From Paracoccaceae bacterium (GTDB taxonomy: Bacteria > Pseudomonadota > Alphaproteobacteria > Rhodobacterales > Rhodobacteraceae): a stretch of DNA of 8,333 nucleotides. Where the stretch lies: positions 1 through 8,333 of the forward strand of contig JAGRMK010000231.1 of assembly GCA_020441345.1 (NCBI GenBank). Direction: 5' to 3'. The position numbers and the translations under genes were made by a program. Position 1 is the first letter of the stretch. Each line of letters opens with the position of its first letter. Shown piece by piece: positions 1-6,124 of the stretch. Below the pieces are notes generated by a model that was not told the DNA's origin, did not search any database, and was given only the letters and a program-made list of their open reading frames with translations.

Positions 1-63
1 ACGCCGGCGGCATGGAGCTTGGCGTCTTGCACGCTCGGGCGGCGGACCGGTATCGGGGGAAGG

Positions 64-140
64 TGGCGCGGTTGACGGGGCGGGAACCCGCGACCCCCGG
101 CGTGACAGGCCGGTACTCTAACCAACTGAGCTACAACCGC
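64..140 (-). tRNA. tRNA-Asp (anticodon GTC), CCA encoded
   Basis: Read on the minus strand this folds as a complete 77-nt tRNA. The acceptor stem is GCGGTTG/CAACCGC, the D-arm GCTC/GAGT, and the anticodon stem CCGGC/GCCGG with loop CTGTCAC, giving anticodon GTC (Asp). The T-stem is GCGGG/CCCGT, the discriminator base is G73 (an Asp identity element), and the 3' CCA is encoded at 64-66. The odd point is the T-loop, TTCCCGC, where nearly all tRNAs have TTCRANY; A58 is replaced by C and R57 by C. Everything else is canonical. It could be a functional variant, a decaying second copy, or a sequencing error. A sigma70-type promoter lies just upstream. Identity is very likely; full activity is less certain. 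Confidence 0.93.
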
Positions 141-151
141 GCGATGCAGGG

Positions 152-180
152 GGGATAGCCGCCCATTCCGGCGCCGTCAA
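152..180 (-). promoter_or_regulatory. sigma70-type promoter of tRNA-Asp
   Basis: On the minus strand, -35 TTGACG (175-180) and -10 TATCCC (152-157) are separated by exactly 17 nt, and the predicted start lies a few nt before the mature tRNA 5' end at 140. Position and spacing fit a strong stable-RNA promoter. Seen in sequence; activity is inferred. Confidence 0.65.
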
Positions 181-185
181 GCGGG

Positions 186-223
186 AAAAACACCGCCAGC
201 CCGCCTCAGGACAAGCGGCGGCG
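186..223 (-). terminator. Candidate rho-independent terminator after pssA
   Basis: On the minus strand CGCCGCC (217-223) can pair with GGCGGTG (191-197), with one G-U pair, and TTTTT (186-190) follows at once. The 5' arm lies inside the last codons of pssA and the stop codon lies in the loop. The loop is 19 nt and contains a competing GGCGGG, so the fold is plausible, not certain. It would separate pssA transcripts from the tRNA promoter that begins six bases further on. Confidence 0.42.
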
Positions 224-973
224 ATGCGCCCAGCTGCCCTGTGCAAGCACCGTCAGATAGGCCAGATCGGTCAGGACCAGCACCGTCCAGGGCCGCATCG
301 CCAACGCCCCGGCAAACACCGCGACGCCCAGGAACACCCAAACCGAATGATGCCGCGCCACCGTCAGCCCCTTGGGCGACGGGGTTGGCAAACGCGAGAT
401 CATCAACAGACCCACCAGCGCCACATACAACGCCACCGGGACCGGCCAGGATTGGGTATTGACCCATCCGGCCAATGCCAGAAACACCGGCAACAATGCC
501 AGCATCGCCCCGGCCGGTGCCGGAACACCGACGAAATGCGCGCGTCCGGGCGGGGGTGGGGCATCGCGGTTGACGTTGAACCGCGCCAGTCGCAGACAGG
601 CGCACAGCACATAGACCAGCACGAAAACCCAGCCCAGGCCCGGCATACCGTGCAGCACGAAATGATACACGAAGATCCCCGGGGCGACCCCGAAACAGAC
701 AAAATCGCTCAGGGAATCCAGCTCGGCGCCGAACTGGCTGGCGGCGTTCAACTTGCGCGCCAGCAGTCCATCCATCCCGTCGATGATCGCCGACAGGATC
801 AGCAGCGCGGCGGCGACCTGGTAGGAATCCTGCAGCACATACCGGATCGAGGTCAGACCGGCACAGAGCCCCAGCAAGGTCACGAGATTGGGAAGAAGCT
901 GGACCACCGGCAAGGCGCGCCGGTCAGTGCCCGCATCCGGGCACTCTGCGATATCGTCGTCCCGGCCCCCCAT
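206..973 (-). CDS. pssA: CDP-diacylglycerol--serine O-phosphatidyltransferase (phosphatidylserine synthase)
   Basis: A 255-aa integral membrane enzyme that joins CDP-diacylglycerol and L-serine to give phosphatidylserine and CMP, the first committed step to phosphatidylethanolamine. The CDP-alcohol phosphatidyltransferase signature is complete and perfectly spaced: D65, D68, G69, A72, R73, G82, D86 and D90, the metal- and nucleotide-binding residues of the family. Several hydrophobic helices cover about 24-45, 52-66, 93-130 and 145-240. It is the membrane-bound (Bacillus/Sinorhizobium) type, not the soluble PLD-like E. coli type. The ATG at 971-973 has a GAGG about 9 nt upstream, inside the end of psd. 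It starts 3 nt after the psd stop, so the two are surely co-transcribed and probably translationally coupled. The first 20 residues are acidic/polar and precede the usual conserved start (LPVVQLLPN); a later start is possible but no Met is available there. Confidence 0.95.
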   Translation of the reverse strand: MGGRDDDIAECPDAGTDRRALPVVQLLPNLVTLLGLCAGLTSIRYVLQDSYQVAAALLILSAIIDGMDGLLARKLNAASQFGAELDSLSDFVCFGVAPGIFVYHFVLHGMPGLGWVFVLVYVLCACLRLARFNVNRDAPPPPGRAHFVGVPAPAGAMLALLPVFLALAGWVNTQSWPVPVALYVALVGLLMISRLPTPSPKGLTVARHHSVWVFLGVAVFAGALAMRPWTVLVLTDLAYLTVLAQGSWAHRRRLS

Positions 974-976
974 CGC

Positions 977-1675
977 TCAGCGGACCTCGGCCAGGCGGGT
1001 GGCTTCGTCCGATGTCAGATCGGCCAGAACCGTTTCGCCCGCAACCATTGTCTGCCCCAGCGACACCAAGGGGTGCACACCCTCGGGCAGATAGACATCC
1101 AGCCGCGAGCCGAACCGGATCATGCCGAATCGCTCACCGGTTTCCAGCACATCGCCCGGCTTGACCTCGCAGACGATCCGGCGCGCCACCAGCCCGGCGA
1201 TCTGTACCACGGCGATCTTGCGCCCGTCGGCCATTTCGACGGCGACCGAGTTGCGTTCGTTGTCGACACTGGCCTTGTCGAGCGAGGCATTCAGAAATTT
1301 GCCGGGGCGATACGACACGGCGCTGATCGTGCCGGCGATCGGGGTGCGGTTCACATGGCAGTTGAACACGTTCATGAATACGCTGACCCGCGTCAGGGCT
1401 GCGTCGCCCATGTTCAACTCGGCCGGTGGCACCGCCGGTTCGATCAGCGAGATCACGCCATCGGCCGGGCTGACCAGCAGCCCCGCGCGCTGCGGCGTGT
1501 GCCGGTCCGGATCCCGAAAGAAGTAGTAGCACCAAATCGTCAGGATCACGCCGATCCAGCCCAGCGGCTGCCAGATCAGAAACAGCACAAGCGTGACGGC
1601 GGCGAAAATGCCGATGAACGGATACCCTTCGCGGTGGACGGGCTTGATCACGGTCGAGAGCATCGAGTCGGACAT
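977..1675 (-). CDS. psd: Phosphatidylserine decarboxylase proenzyme, short (alphaproteobacterial) type
   Basis: A 232-aa protein that decarboxylates phosphatidylserine to phosphatidylethanolamine at the inner membrane. One or two N-terminal hydrophobic helices span about 18-50, followed by the FFRDP motif (52-56), SPADG (69-73) and the core MNVFNCHVNR (101-110). The self-cleavage site is G189-S190 (RFGSR), where Ser190 becomes the pyruvoyl group of the small alpha chain. This GS form and the length of about 230 aa are typical of the archaeal/Sinorhizobium-type enzyme, shorter than E. coli Psd with its LGST site. ATG at 1673-1675 has AGGA about 6 nt upstream. It is first in a two-gene operon with pssA; the gene order decarboxylase-then-synthase is common in this group. 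A promoter candidate lies just upstream. Confidence 0.95.
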   Translation of the reverse strand: MSDSMLSTVIKPVHREGYPFIGIFAAVTLVLFLIWQPLGWIGVILTIWCYYFFRDPDRHTPQRAGLLVSPADGVISLIEPAVPPAELNMGDAALTRVSVFMNVFNCHVNRTPIAGTISAVSYRPGKFLNASLDKASVDNERNSVAVEMADGRKIAVVQIAGLVARRIVCEVKPGDVLETGERFGMIRFGSRLDVYLPEGVHPLVSLGQTMVAGETVLADLTSDEATRLAEVR

Positions 1676-1704
1676 CGGATTTCCTGGTTGGTGTCGGCGC
1701 AGCA

Positions 1705-1732
1705 GCTATAGCGGCTTTCCGCGCCAAGGCAA
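1705..1732 (-). promoter_or_regulatory. Candidate promoter of psd-pssA
   Basis: On the minus strand -35 TTGCCT (1727-1732) and -10 TATAGC (1705-1710) have a 16-nt spacer, placing the transcript start about 20-25 nt before the psd ATG at 1675. It lies downstream of the hairpin repeat that follows cmk, so psd-pssA could be transcribed independently of cmk. Confidence 0.45.
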
Positions 1733-1763
1733 AGCCGGGCGTTGCGCGGGCGAGAGGTGTCGC

Positions 1764-1826
1764 AGGGGGCGTTGCCCCCTCTTCGGCGATGCCGAATTCA
1801 CCCCCAGGATATTTTTGGACAGATGA
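1764..1826 (-). repeat. Gene-end composite hairpin repeat (Rhodobacteraceae-type)
   Basis: Read on the minus strand the element has an A-rich start (TCATCT then CCAAAAATATCC, 1807-1826) and a GGGGGTGAA segment. Two tight hairpins follow: TTCGGC-ATC-GCCGAA (1782-1796, 6-bp stem) and AGGGGGC-AAC-GCCCCCT (1764-1780, 7-bp stem). This arrangement matches a non-coding repeat I recall at gene ends in many Rhodobacteraceae genomes; that is memory, not a search. A shortened relative of its A-rich end occurs at 7769-7790 in this window. The hairpins could act as a transcript end or RNA 3'-end stabiliser, but no T-tract follows. Confidence 0.6.
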
Positions 1827-1843
1827 TGGGGGGCGCCCCCATC
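1825..1843 (-). terminator. Strong stem-loop just after cmk
   Basis: A perfect 8-bp GC-rich stem, GATGGGGG (1825-1832) with CCCCCATC (1836-1843), and a 3-nt loop, begins about 11 nt after the cmk stop. No good T-run follows on the minus strand (ATCTGTCC comes next), so it is at best a non-canonical terminator or a 3'-end stabilising hairpin. It adjoins the composite repeat and may be its outermost part. Confidence 0.45.
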
Positions 1844-1854
1844 GGTTCGAGTGG

Positions 1855-2442
1855 TCAGCGCGGCAGGCGCGCGGCAACCAGTTTGGCGGCGCGGTCGATG
1901 GCAGCGTCGATGGAGAGGTCGGTGGTGTCCAGCAGTTGCGCGTCGTCGGCGGGTTTCAGAGGAGCATCGGCGCGGTTCATGTCACGCGCGTCGCGGGCGC
2001 AGACCTCGGCGAGGACCTGGCTCTCGTCGCCGCCGGTTTCGAGCCAGCGGCGGCGGGCGCGGGCCTCGGGGCTGGCGGTCACGAAGAGCTTCACCTCGGC
2101 GTCGGGGCAGATCACCGTGCCGATATCGCGCCCGTCGAGCACCGCCCCGCCCGCGCGGCGCGCGAAATCGCGTTGAAAGGCGACAAGGGCCGCACGCACC
2201 TCGGGGAGGGCCGCTACGCGGCTGGCGGCATCGCCCGCGGCGAGGCTGCGCAGATCGGAGCGGCACAGATCCTCGGGCGTCAGGCCACGGGCGGCCGCGA
2301 CAGGATCGCCGCCTTTCGCGCCAACTGCACGATAAAGAAGCCCGGTATCGAGATGGGCAAAGCCGAAGCGTTCGGCCAGCGCGCGGCCGATCGTGCCTTT
2401 GCCCGCCGCAGCCGGCCCGTCAACCGCAATCGTGAACCGCAT
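1855..2442 (-). CDS. cmk: Cytidylate kinase (CMP/dCMP kinase)
   Basis: A 195-aa cytosolic kinase that transfers phosphate from ATP to CMP or dCMP, giving CDP/dCDP for nucleic acid synthesis and, through CTP, CDP-diacylglycerol. The P-loop GPAAAGKGT is at 9-17 with catalytic K15. The CMP-binding LDTGLLYRAV is at 31-40, DGRDIGT at 103-109 binds substrate, and the arginine-rich lid segment ARARRRWLE is at 127-135. At 195 aa it is shorter than the E. coli enzyme (about 227 aa), as expected for alphaproteobacteria with a trimmed NMP-binding insert. ATG at 2440-2442 has a strong GGAGGGG Shine-Dalgarno. In related genomes cmk usually follows aroA and precedes rpsA; here a plus-strand hydrolase separates it from aroA, and psd-pssA follows. 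It therefore needs its own promoter in 2443-2548, where I see no convincing -35/-10 pair. Confidence 0.95.
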   Translation of the reverse strand: MRFTIAVDGPAAAGKGTIGRALAERFGFAHLDTGLLYRAVGAKGGDPVAAARGLTPEDLCRSDLRSLAAGDAASRVAALPEVRAALVAFQRDFARRAGGAVLDGRDIGTVICPDAEVKLFVTASPEARARRRWLETGGDESQVLAEVCARDARDMNRADAPLKPADDAQLLDTTDLSIDAAIDRAAKLVAARLPR

Positions 2443-2548
2443 GATCCCCTCCGTCCGATGTCAGGGTGAGGCATAAATCAAAGCCGGGCCCGGGAAAACC
2501 CCGCACGCCTGCGCATCCGGGCCTTGCAACTCGCGGGACGCGACCGAT

Positions 2549-3631
2549 ATGGCAGGCATGAAACGCAGAGCAGTTCTGAAAGGCGCCGCGCTGGTCTCGG
2601 GCCTGCTGGCCGCTGGCATCGGGGCGGGCATCACCGTGGCACGCAGTCGCAACCGATATTACCAGGGTCCGGTGACGGATCATTTCGACGGGGTGCGGTT
2701 TTTCAACCCTGGTGGCACGCCGCCCAACGGGTTGTCGGACCTGCTGCGCTGGCGCTTTGGCGAGGCGCGCGCACCCTGGCCCGAGCAGGTGGCGGTGCCC
2801 GTTCGCGCCCGGCCAGAGGCACGGGTCGAGGATCTGACGGTTACCATGATCGGCCACGCCACGCTGTTGATCCAGACCGCCGGGGTCAATCTGCTGACCG
2901 ACCCGGTCTGGTCGGAGCGGGCTTCGCCGGTGGGATTTGCCGGACCGCAACGCGTGACCGAGCCCGGCGTGGATTTTGACGCTCTTCCGCCGATTGACGC
3001 GGTGCTGTTGACGCATAGCCATTATGACCATCTCGATCTGGCGACGTTGCAGCGGCTCAAGCGCCGTCATGATCCGCTGGTCATCACGCCCTTGGGCAAC
3101 GACACCATCCTGTCCGAGGCCGGAACGGGGCTGCGCTGCGCGGTGCGCGACTGGGGCGGCGCGGTCGACCTGGGGCCGTTGCGGGTGCATGTCGAGCCGT
3201 GCCACCACTGGTCGGCGCGCGGGCTGAACGACCGGTCGATGGCGCTTTGGGCCGGATTCGTGATCGCGGGGCCGGCCGGCAAGATTCTGCACATCGGCGA
3301 TACCGGGTTCGATGGTGGGCGCCCTTACCGTGACCTGCCCGCGCGGCACGGGGCGTTGCGCGCGGCGATCCTGCCGGTCGGGGCCTATGAACCGCGCTGG
3401 TTCATGCGCGGCCAGCACCAGAACCCCGAGGAAGCGGTGCAAGGATTCGCCTTGTCGGGTGCGGCCTATGGCATCGGCCACCACTGGGGCACATTCCAAT
3501 TGACCGACGAGGCACGCGAAGCGCCGCTCAATGCTCTGGCCAGCGCATTGAGCACGCAGGGCATTGCCCCCGCGCGGTTCAAGGCGATGGCGCCGGGCGA
3601 TGTCTGGGAAATTCCAGCGCTGAACAGCTGA
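2549..3631 (+). CDS. Metallo-beta-lactamase-fold hydrolase, NAPE-PLD-like, with Tat-like N-terminus
   Basis: A 360-aa protein. Residues 5-30 hold KRRAVLKG then a hydrophobic stretch, resembling a twin-arginine signal or anchor; no clear cleavage site is visible. The metallo-beta-lactamase motif HSHYDH (156-161) supplies H156, H158, D160 and H161; H219/H220, D251 (GDTG) and H311/H312 are the likely remaining zinc ligands. The blocks LLTDPVWSERASPV (115-128), GAYEPRWFM (278-286) and HHWGTFQLTDE (311-321) are typical of the family that includes mammalian N-acylphosphatidylethanolamine phospholipase D. Many bacterial members have unknown substrates, so phospholipid cleavage is an inference. The gene is alone on the plus strand, divergent from cmk and convergent with the aroA unit. 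ATG 2549 was chosen for its GGGA about 10 nt upstream; ATG 2558 would give the same Tat-like start. The class is confident, the substrate is not. Confidence 0.87.
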   Translation: MAGMKRRAVLKGAALVSGLLAAGIGAGITVARSRNRYYQGPVTDHFDGVRFFNPGGTPPNGLSDLLRWRFGEARAPWPEQVAVPVRARPEARVEDLTVTMIGHATLLIQTAGVNLLTDPVWSERASPVGFAGPQRVTEPGVDFDALPPIDAVLLTHSHYDHLDLATLQRLKRRHDPLVITPLGNDTILSEAGTGLRCAVRDWGGAVDLGPLRVHVEPCHHWSARGLNDRSMALWAGFVIAGPAGKILHIGDTGFDGGRPYRDLPARHGALRAAILPVGAYEPRWFMRGQHQNPEEAVQGFALSGAAYGIGHHWGTFQLTDEAREAPLNALASALSTQGIAPARFKAMAPGDVWEIPALNS

Positions 3632-3713
3632 AAGATAAGACGTTCGAAATGTGAAATCCCTGGCGCTATTGCCACCAAGTTAACCCCGGAAATGTTGGAA
3701 AAGGCCTAGAACG

Positions 3714-4208
3714 TCAAGCGCGCCAGCGCCGCCAACCCTGCCGCGCCGCGAGCACGCAAGACAGCGCAAATGCCGCGAACTTGGCCATGGTGAAGATACT
3801 GGCGCGTTGGATATCGGCTGGATCCACCCAGTCTGGCCCGGCGGTGAGCAGGGTCTGAATGGCGGCATTCTCGCCCCAGTCCAGCGCCACGTAGCTCATG
3901 GCGCTGAGCACGCAGACCATGCCGAACACCCCCGCGATGGGCCGCAACCACCACAGCAGCGTCAAGCCCATCAGCACGGGAAACAGCGTGTCCGCCCAAA
4001 GCACAGGCCCCTGATAGAGCGCGAAGCCAGCCGGAGACAGCGCCCGAAGATAACCGCGCGCTTCGGCCAGAGAATATCCGAACATGCGCAGGTCGAAGGG
4101 GATCTGCCCCTGCGCCTGCACGCTCAACCTTTGGCCCAGATACCCCGCGAGATAGGCGTAAACCGCCAACGTCAGCAGTGGCAAGCCCCAGGAAATCGCG
4201 CGCTGCAT
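3714..4208 (-). CDS. Hypothetical four-helix membrane protein coupled to aroA
   Basis: A 164-aa hydrophobic protein of a family I cannot name. Helices are visible at about 6-24, 70-88, 91-108 and 137-155, with both termini probably cytoplasmic; the C-terminus is basic (RQGWRRWRA). A soluble segment at about 25-68 contains DLRMFGYSLAEARGYL (39-54), and an acidic DWGEN (110-114) follows helix 3. I infer a small integral membrane protein with an extracytoplasmic loop. Its ATG shares one base with the aroA stop (TGATG), so it is co-transcribed and probably translationally coupled to aroA. No aromatic-pathway role can be read from the sequence. A different frame on the same strand (3706-4239) is also open, but it lacks this helix pattern and is rejected. 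Confidence 0.75.
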   Translation of the reverse strand: MQRAISWGLPLLTLAVYAYLAGYLGQRLSVQAQGQIPFDLRMFGYSLAEARGYLRALSPAGFALYQGPVLWADTLFPVLMGLTLLWWLRPIAGVFGMVCVLSAMSYVALDWGENAAIQTLLTAGPDWVDPADIQRASIFTMAKFAAFALSCVLAARQGWRRWRA

Positions 4209-5554
4209 CAGGCCGGATCGCGCGCGATAGCGGCGCCAAGCCCCGCCATCAGGGGCTCGAACACCGGAAACGAAGTGGCGATCGGACCGCCGTCATCGAC
4301 CGAAACCGGCCGTGCCGAGACCAACCCCAGTACCAGGAACGACATGGCGATCCGGTGGTCGAGGCGGCTTTGCGTGACCGCCCCGCCGGGCACCTGGGCC
4401 ATGCCCTGCACGGTCAGTGTATCCTCGGTCTCTGCGACCTGGACGCCGCAGGCCTCGAGCCCGCGTGCCATCGCATCGATCCGGTCGCTTTCCTTGACGC
4501 GCAATTCCTTGACGCCGCGCATCACGGTCGGGCCCTTTGCCACGGCCGCGACAACCGACAGGATCGGGAATTCATCGATCATCGAGGCGGCGCGCTCGGG
4601 TGGCGTTTCGACCCCCTTCAGCCCCGGCGTATAGCGCACGCGCAAATCGGCGACCGGCTCGCCGCCCTCTTCACGGACGTTCTCGAAGGTGATGTCCGCC
4701 CCCATTTCCAGCAGCGTGACATAAAGCCCGTCGCGGGTCGGATTGCGGCTGACCCCCGGAACGGTGATCTCGGACCCCGGCACGATCAACGCCGCGCAGA
4801 CCGGGAAGGCCGCCGACGAGGGATCACGCGGCACGGCGACGGTCTGGCCGGTCAGTTCGGGGCGCCCGCGCAGGGTGATCACCCGGCCCTCGGGCGTATC
4901 TTCGACCGAAACCTCGGCGCCAAATCCGCGCAGCATGCGCTCGGTGTGGTCCCGCGTAGCCTCAGGCTCGACGACAACGGTTTCGCCCGGCGCGTTCAAC
5001 CCGGCCAGCAACACCGCCGATTTTACCTGTGCCGAGGGAACCGGCAACACGTAACGCACCGGCACCGGGTCGGCGGCACCGACCAGCGTCATCGGCAGAC
5101 GCCCGCCCGCCCGGCCCACCGCCTGCGCGCCGAACTCAGCCAGCGGGGTCGTGACCCTGCCCATCGGGCGCTTGTTGAGGCTGGCGTCTCCGGTGAAGGT
5201 TGCGCAGATCGGCGTCGTCGCCATCGCGCCCATGATCAGCCGCACCCCGGTGCCCGAATTGCCGCAGTCGATTACCTGTTCGGGTTCGGCAAAGCCGCCG
5301 ACACCGACGCCCTGCACCGTCCAGGCGCCCGGCCCGTGGCGTCTGACGGTGGCGCCAAAGGCCTGCATCGCGGCGGCGGTGTCCAGCACGTCCTGGCCTT
5401 CCAGAAGTCCGGTCACGGTGGTTTCCCCCACCGACAGCGCGCCCAGGATCAACGCGCGATGACTGATCGACTTGTCGCCCGGCACCTCGGCCACCCCGCG
5501 CAGGGGGCCAGAGGCACGGGCAGTCATCGGGATCGGAGAGCCGTGGGCGGACAT
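4208..5554 (-). CDS. aroA: 3-phosphoshikimate 1-carboxyvinyltransferase (EPSP synthase), class II
   Basis: A 448-aa cytosolic enzyme that joins phosphoenolpyruvate and shikimate 3-phosphate to give EPSP, the sixth step of the shikimate pathway. It has all four class II (CP4-like) hallmarks: GDKS (26-29), SAQVK (174-178), RDHTE (201-205) and NPTR (271-274). Active-site residues by alignment to CP4 from memory are K28, R201, D327, K354, E355 and R401. At the position equivalent to CP4 Ala100, which gives glyphosate insensitivity, this protein has Gly101 within NSGT (99-102), as in sensitive enzymes. ATG at 5552-5554 has GAGG 6-7 nt upstream; an open frame continues upstream to 5689 but runs into the chrA remnant and is not coding. 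It heads a transcript that continues into the membrane protein at 3714-4208. Confidence 0.96.
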   Translation of the reverse strand: MSAHGSPIPMTARASGPLRGVAEVPGDKSISHRALILGALSVGETTVTGLLEGQDVLDTAAAMQAFGATVRRHGPGAWTVQGVGVGGFAEPEQVIDCGNSGTGVRLIMGAMATTPICATFTGDASLNKRPMGRVTTPLAEFGAQAVGRAGGRLPMTLVGAADPVPVRYVLPVPSAQVKSAVLLAGLNAPGETVVVEPEATRDHTERMLRGFGAEVSVEDTPEGRVITLRGRPELTGQTVAVPRDPSSAAFPVCAALIVPGSEITVPGVSRNPTRDGLYVTLLEMGADITFENVREEGGEPVADLRVRYTPGLKGVETPPERAASMIDEFPILSVVAAVAKGPTVMRGVKELRVKESDRIDAMARGLEACGVQVAETEDTLTVQGMAQVPGGAVTQSRLDHRIAMSFLVLGLVSARPVSVDDGGPIATSFPVFEPLMAGLGAAIARDPA

Positions 5555-5589
5555 GAAAAACCTCGAAATGGCAGGCAAAGGGTGCGGGC

Positions 5590-5618
5590 CTGATAGCGCA
5601 GCCGCCCGGCGTCGTCCA
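5590..5618 (-). promoter_or_regulatory. Candidate aroA promoter
   Basis: On the minus strand -35 TGGACG (5613-5618) and -10 TATCAG (5590-5595) are 17 nt apart, with four of six consensus matches each. The predicted start is about 30 nt before the aroA ATG. It lies just downstream of the chrA remnant's stop codon (5625-5627), so aroA need not rely on the decayed locus for transcription. Confidence 0.4.
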
Positions 5619-5624
5619 TCCGGT

Positions 5625-6124
5625 TCAGGCCAGACCCACCGCGAGCAGCAACGCCCCCGCCCCCGCCCCCGCCCCTGCCAGCGCCGCACCCGCGATCAGG
5701 CGCCCATTCCCCTGACGCCCGACGCATTGCGTGACCATGATCAACGGGCCAGGCGTGGTTTCAGCCATCGCCAGACCATCCAGCATCTGCGGCGCCGTCA
5801 GCCAACCGAAATCGCTTACCGCCGCTTGGGCGACTCAGGCCAACACCGCATAGGCGCCGCCAAAGGTCAGGACCGCCATCTGGCTGACATAGACCGCGAC
5901 CCGGGCATAGACGTGGTCCCATCCCAACCCCAAACCCAACGCCGCCACGGACCCCAGCCACAAGACCAGCCGTCACGCAGCGCCTTTCTGGCGATACGGA
6001 TCAGTGATTGCGCAACCAAAGCCACCACGGCGGCCTCAAGGCCAAAGAAAACAGCCCCGACAGACCCATCCTGCCCCCAGATCCAGTTGATCCAGCTTTG
6101 CGCCATGATCGCCAGGACGCCGAG
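5625..6124 (-). pseudogene. chrA: chrA (chromate transporter) remnant, frameshifted and internally deleted
   Basis: ChrA family proteins export chromate across the inner membrane, are about 400-450 aa, and have two similar halves. Here only pieces remain, in order. From about 6124 to 5972 one frame reads a first-half segment (VFFGLEAAVVALVAQSLIRI). A change of frame follows near 5972. The other frame then gives GWDHVYARVAVYVSQM and TFGGAYAVLA, an in-frame TGA at 5835-5837, VAQAAVSDFGWLTAPQMLDG and the hallmark AETTPGPLIMVTQ, then a Gly/Ala-rich tail ending at 5625. By comparison with the family from memory, the first 100 or so residues, the domain junction and most of the sequence after TPGPLIMVTQ are missing. 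Each break alone would inactivate the protein. The neighbouring chrB remnant on the same strand confirms the identity. No function is expected. Confidence 0.85.
5653..5675 (-). repeat. Tandem GGGGGC tract (potential G-quadruplex)
   Basis: On the plus strand the unit GCCCCC occurs three times followed by GCCCC; on the minus strand this gives four G-runs of 4-5 separated by single C. It encodes alternating Ala-Gly in the chrA remnant and lies about 35 nt upstream of the candidate aroA -35. It fits the G-quadruplex pattern; formation is untested. Confidence 0.6.

Noticed and set aside
1..63. Possible second tRNA or terminator downstream of tRNA-Asp
   Set aside because: No cloverleaf and only a weak ACGCC/GGCGT pairing are visible; nothing supportable.
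224..1711. 495-codon open frame on the plus strand opposite pssA and psd
   Set aside because: It is antisense to two certain genes, rich in Gln/His/Arg with no domain, and its length is explained by high GC and few stops in that frame.
2420..3499. 359-codon open frame on the minus strand opposite the hydrolase
   Set aside because: Same kind of antisense shadow; no motif, while the plus strand has complete metal-binding motifs.
3640..3714. Inverted repeat ACGTTC ... GAACGT in the convergent gap at 3632-3713
   Set aside because: Only 6 bp with about 63 nt between arms; expected by chance, and no terminator-like structure is formed.
4178..5593. 471-codon open frame on the plus strand opposite aroA
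   Set aside because: Low-complexity Arg/His/Gly composition, fully antisense to aroA; a GC shadow.
5555..5689. Upstream extension of aroA by 45 codons
   Set aside because: It is Arg/Gly-rich, overlaps the chrA tail and the promoter candidate, and the ATG at 5552-5554 has a proper Shine-Dalgarno.
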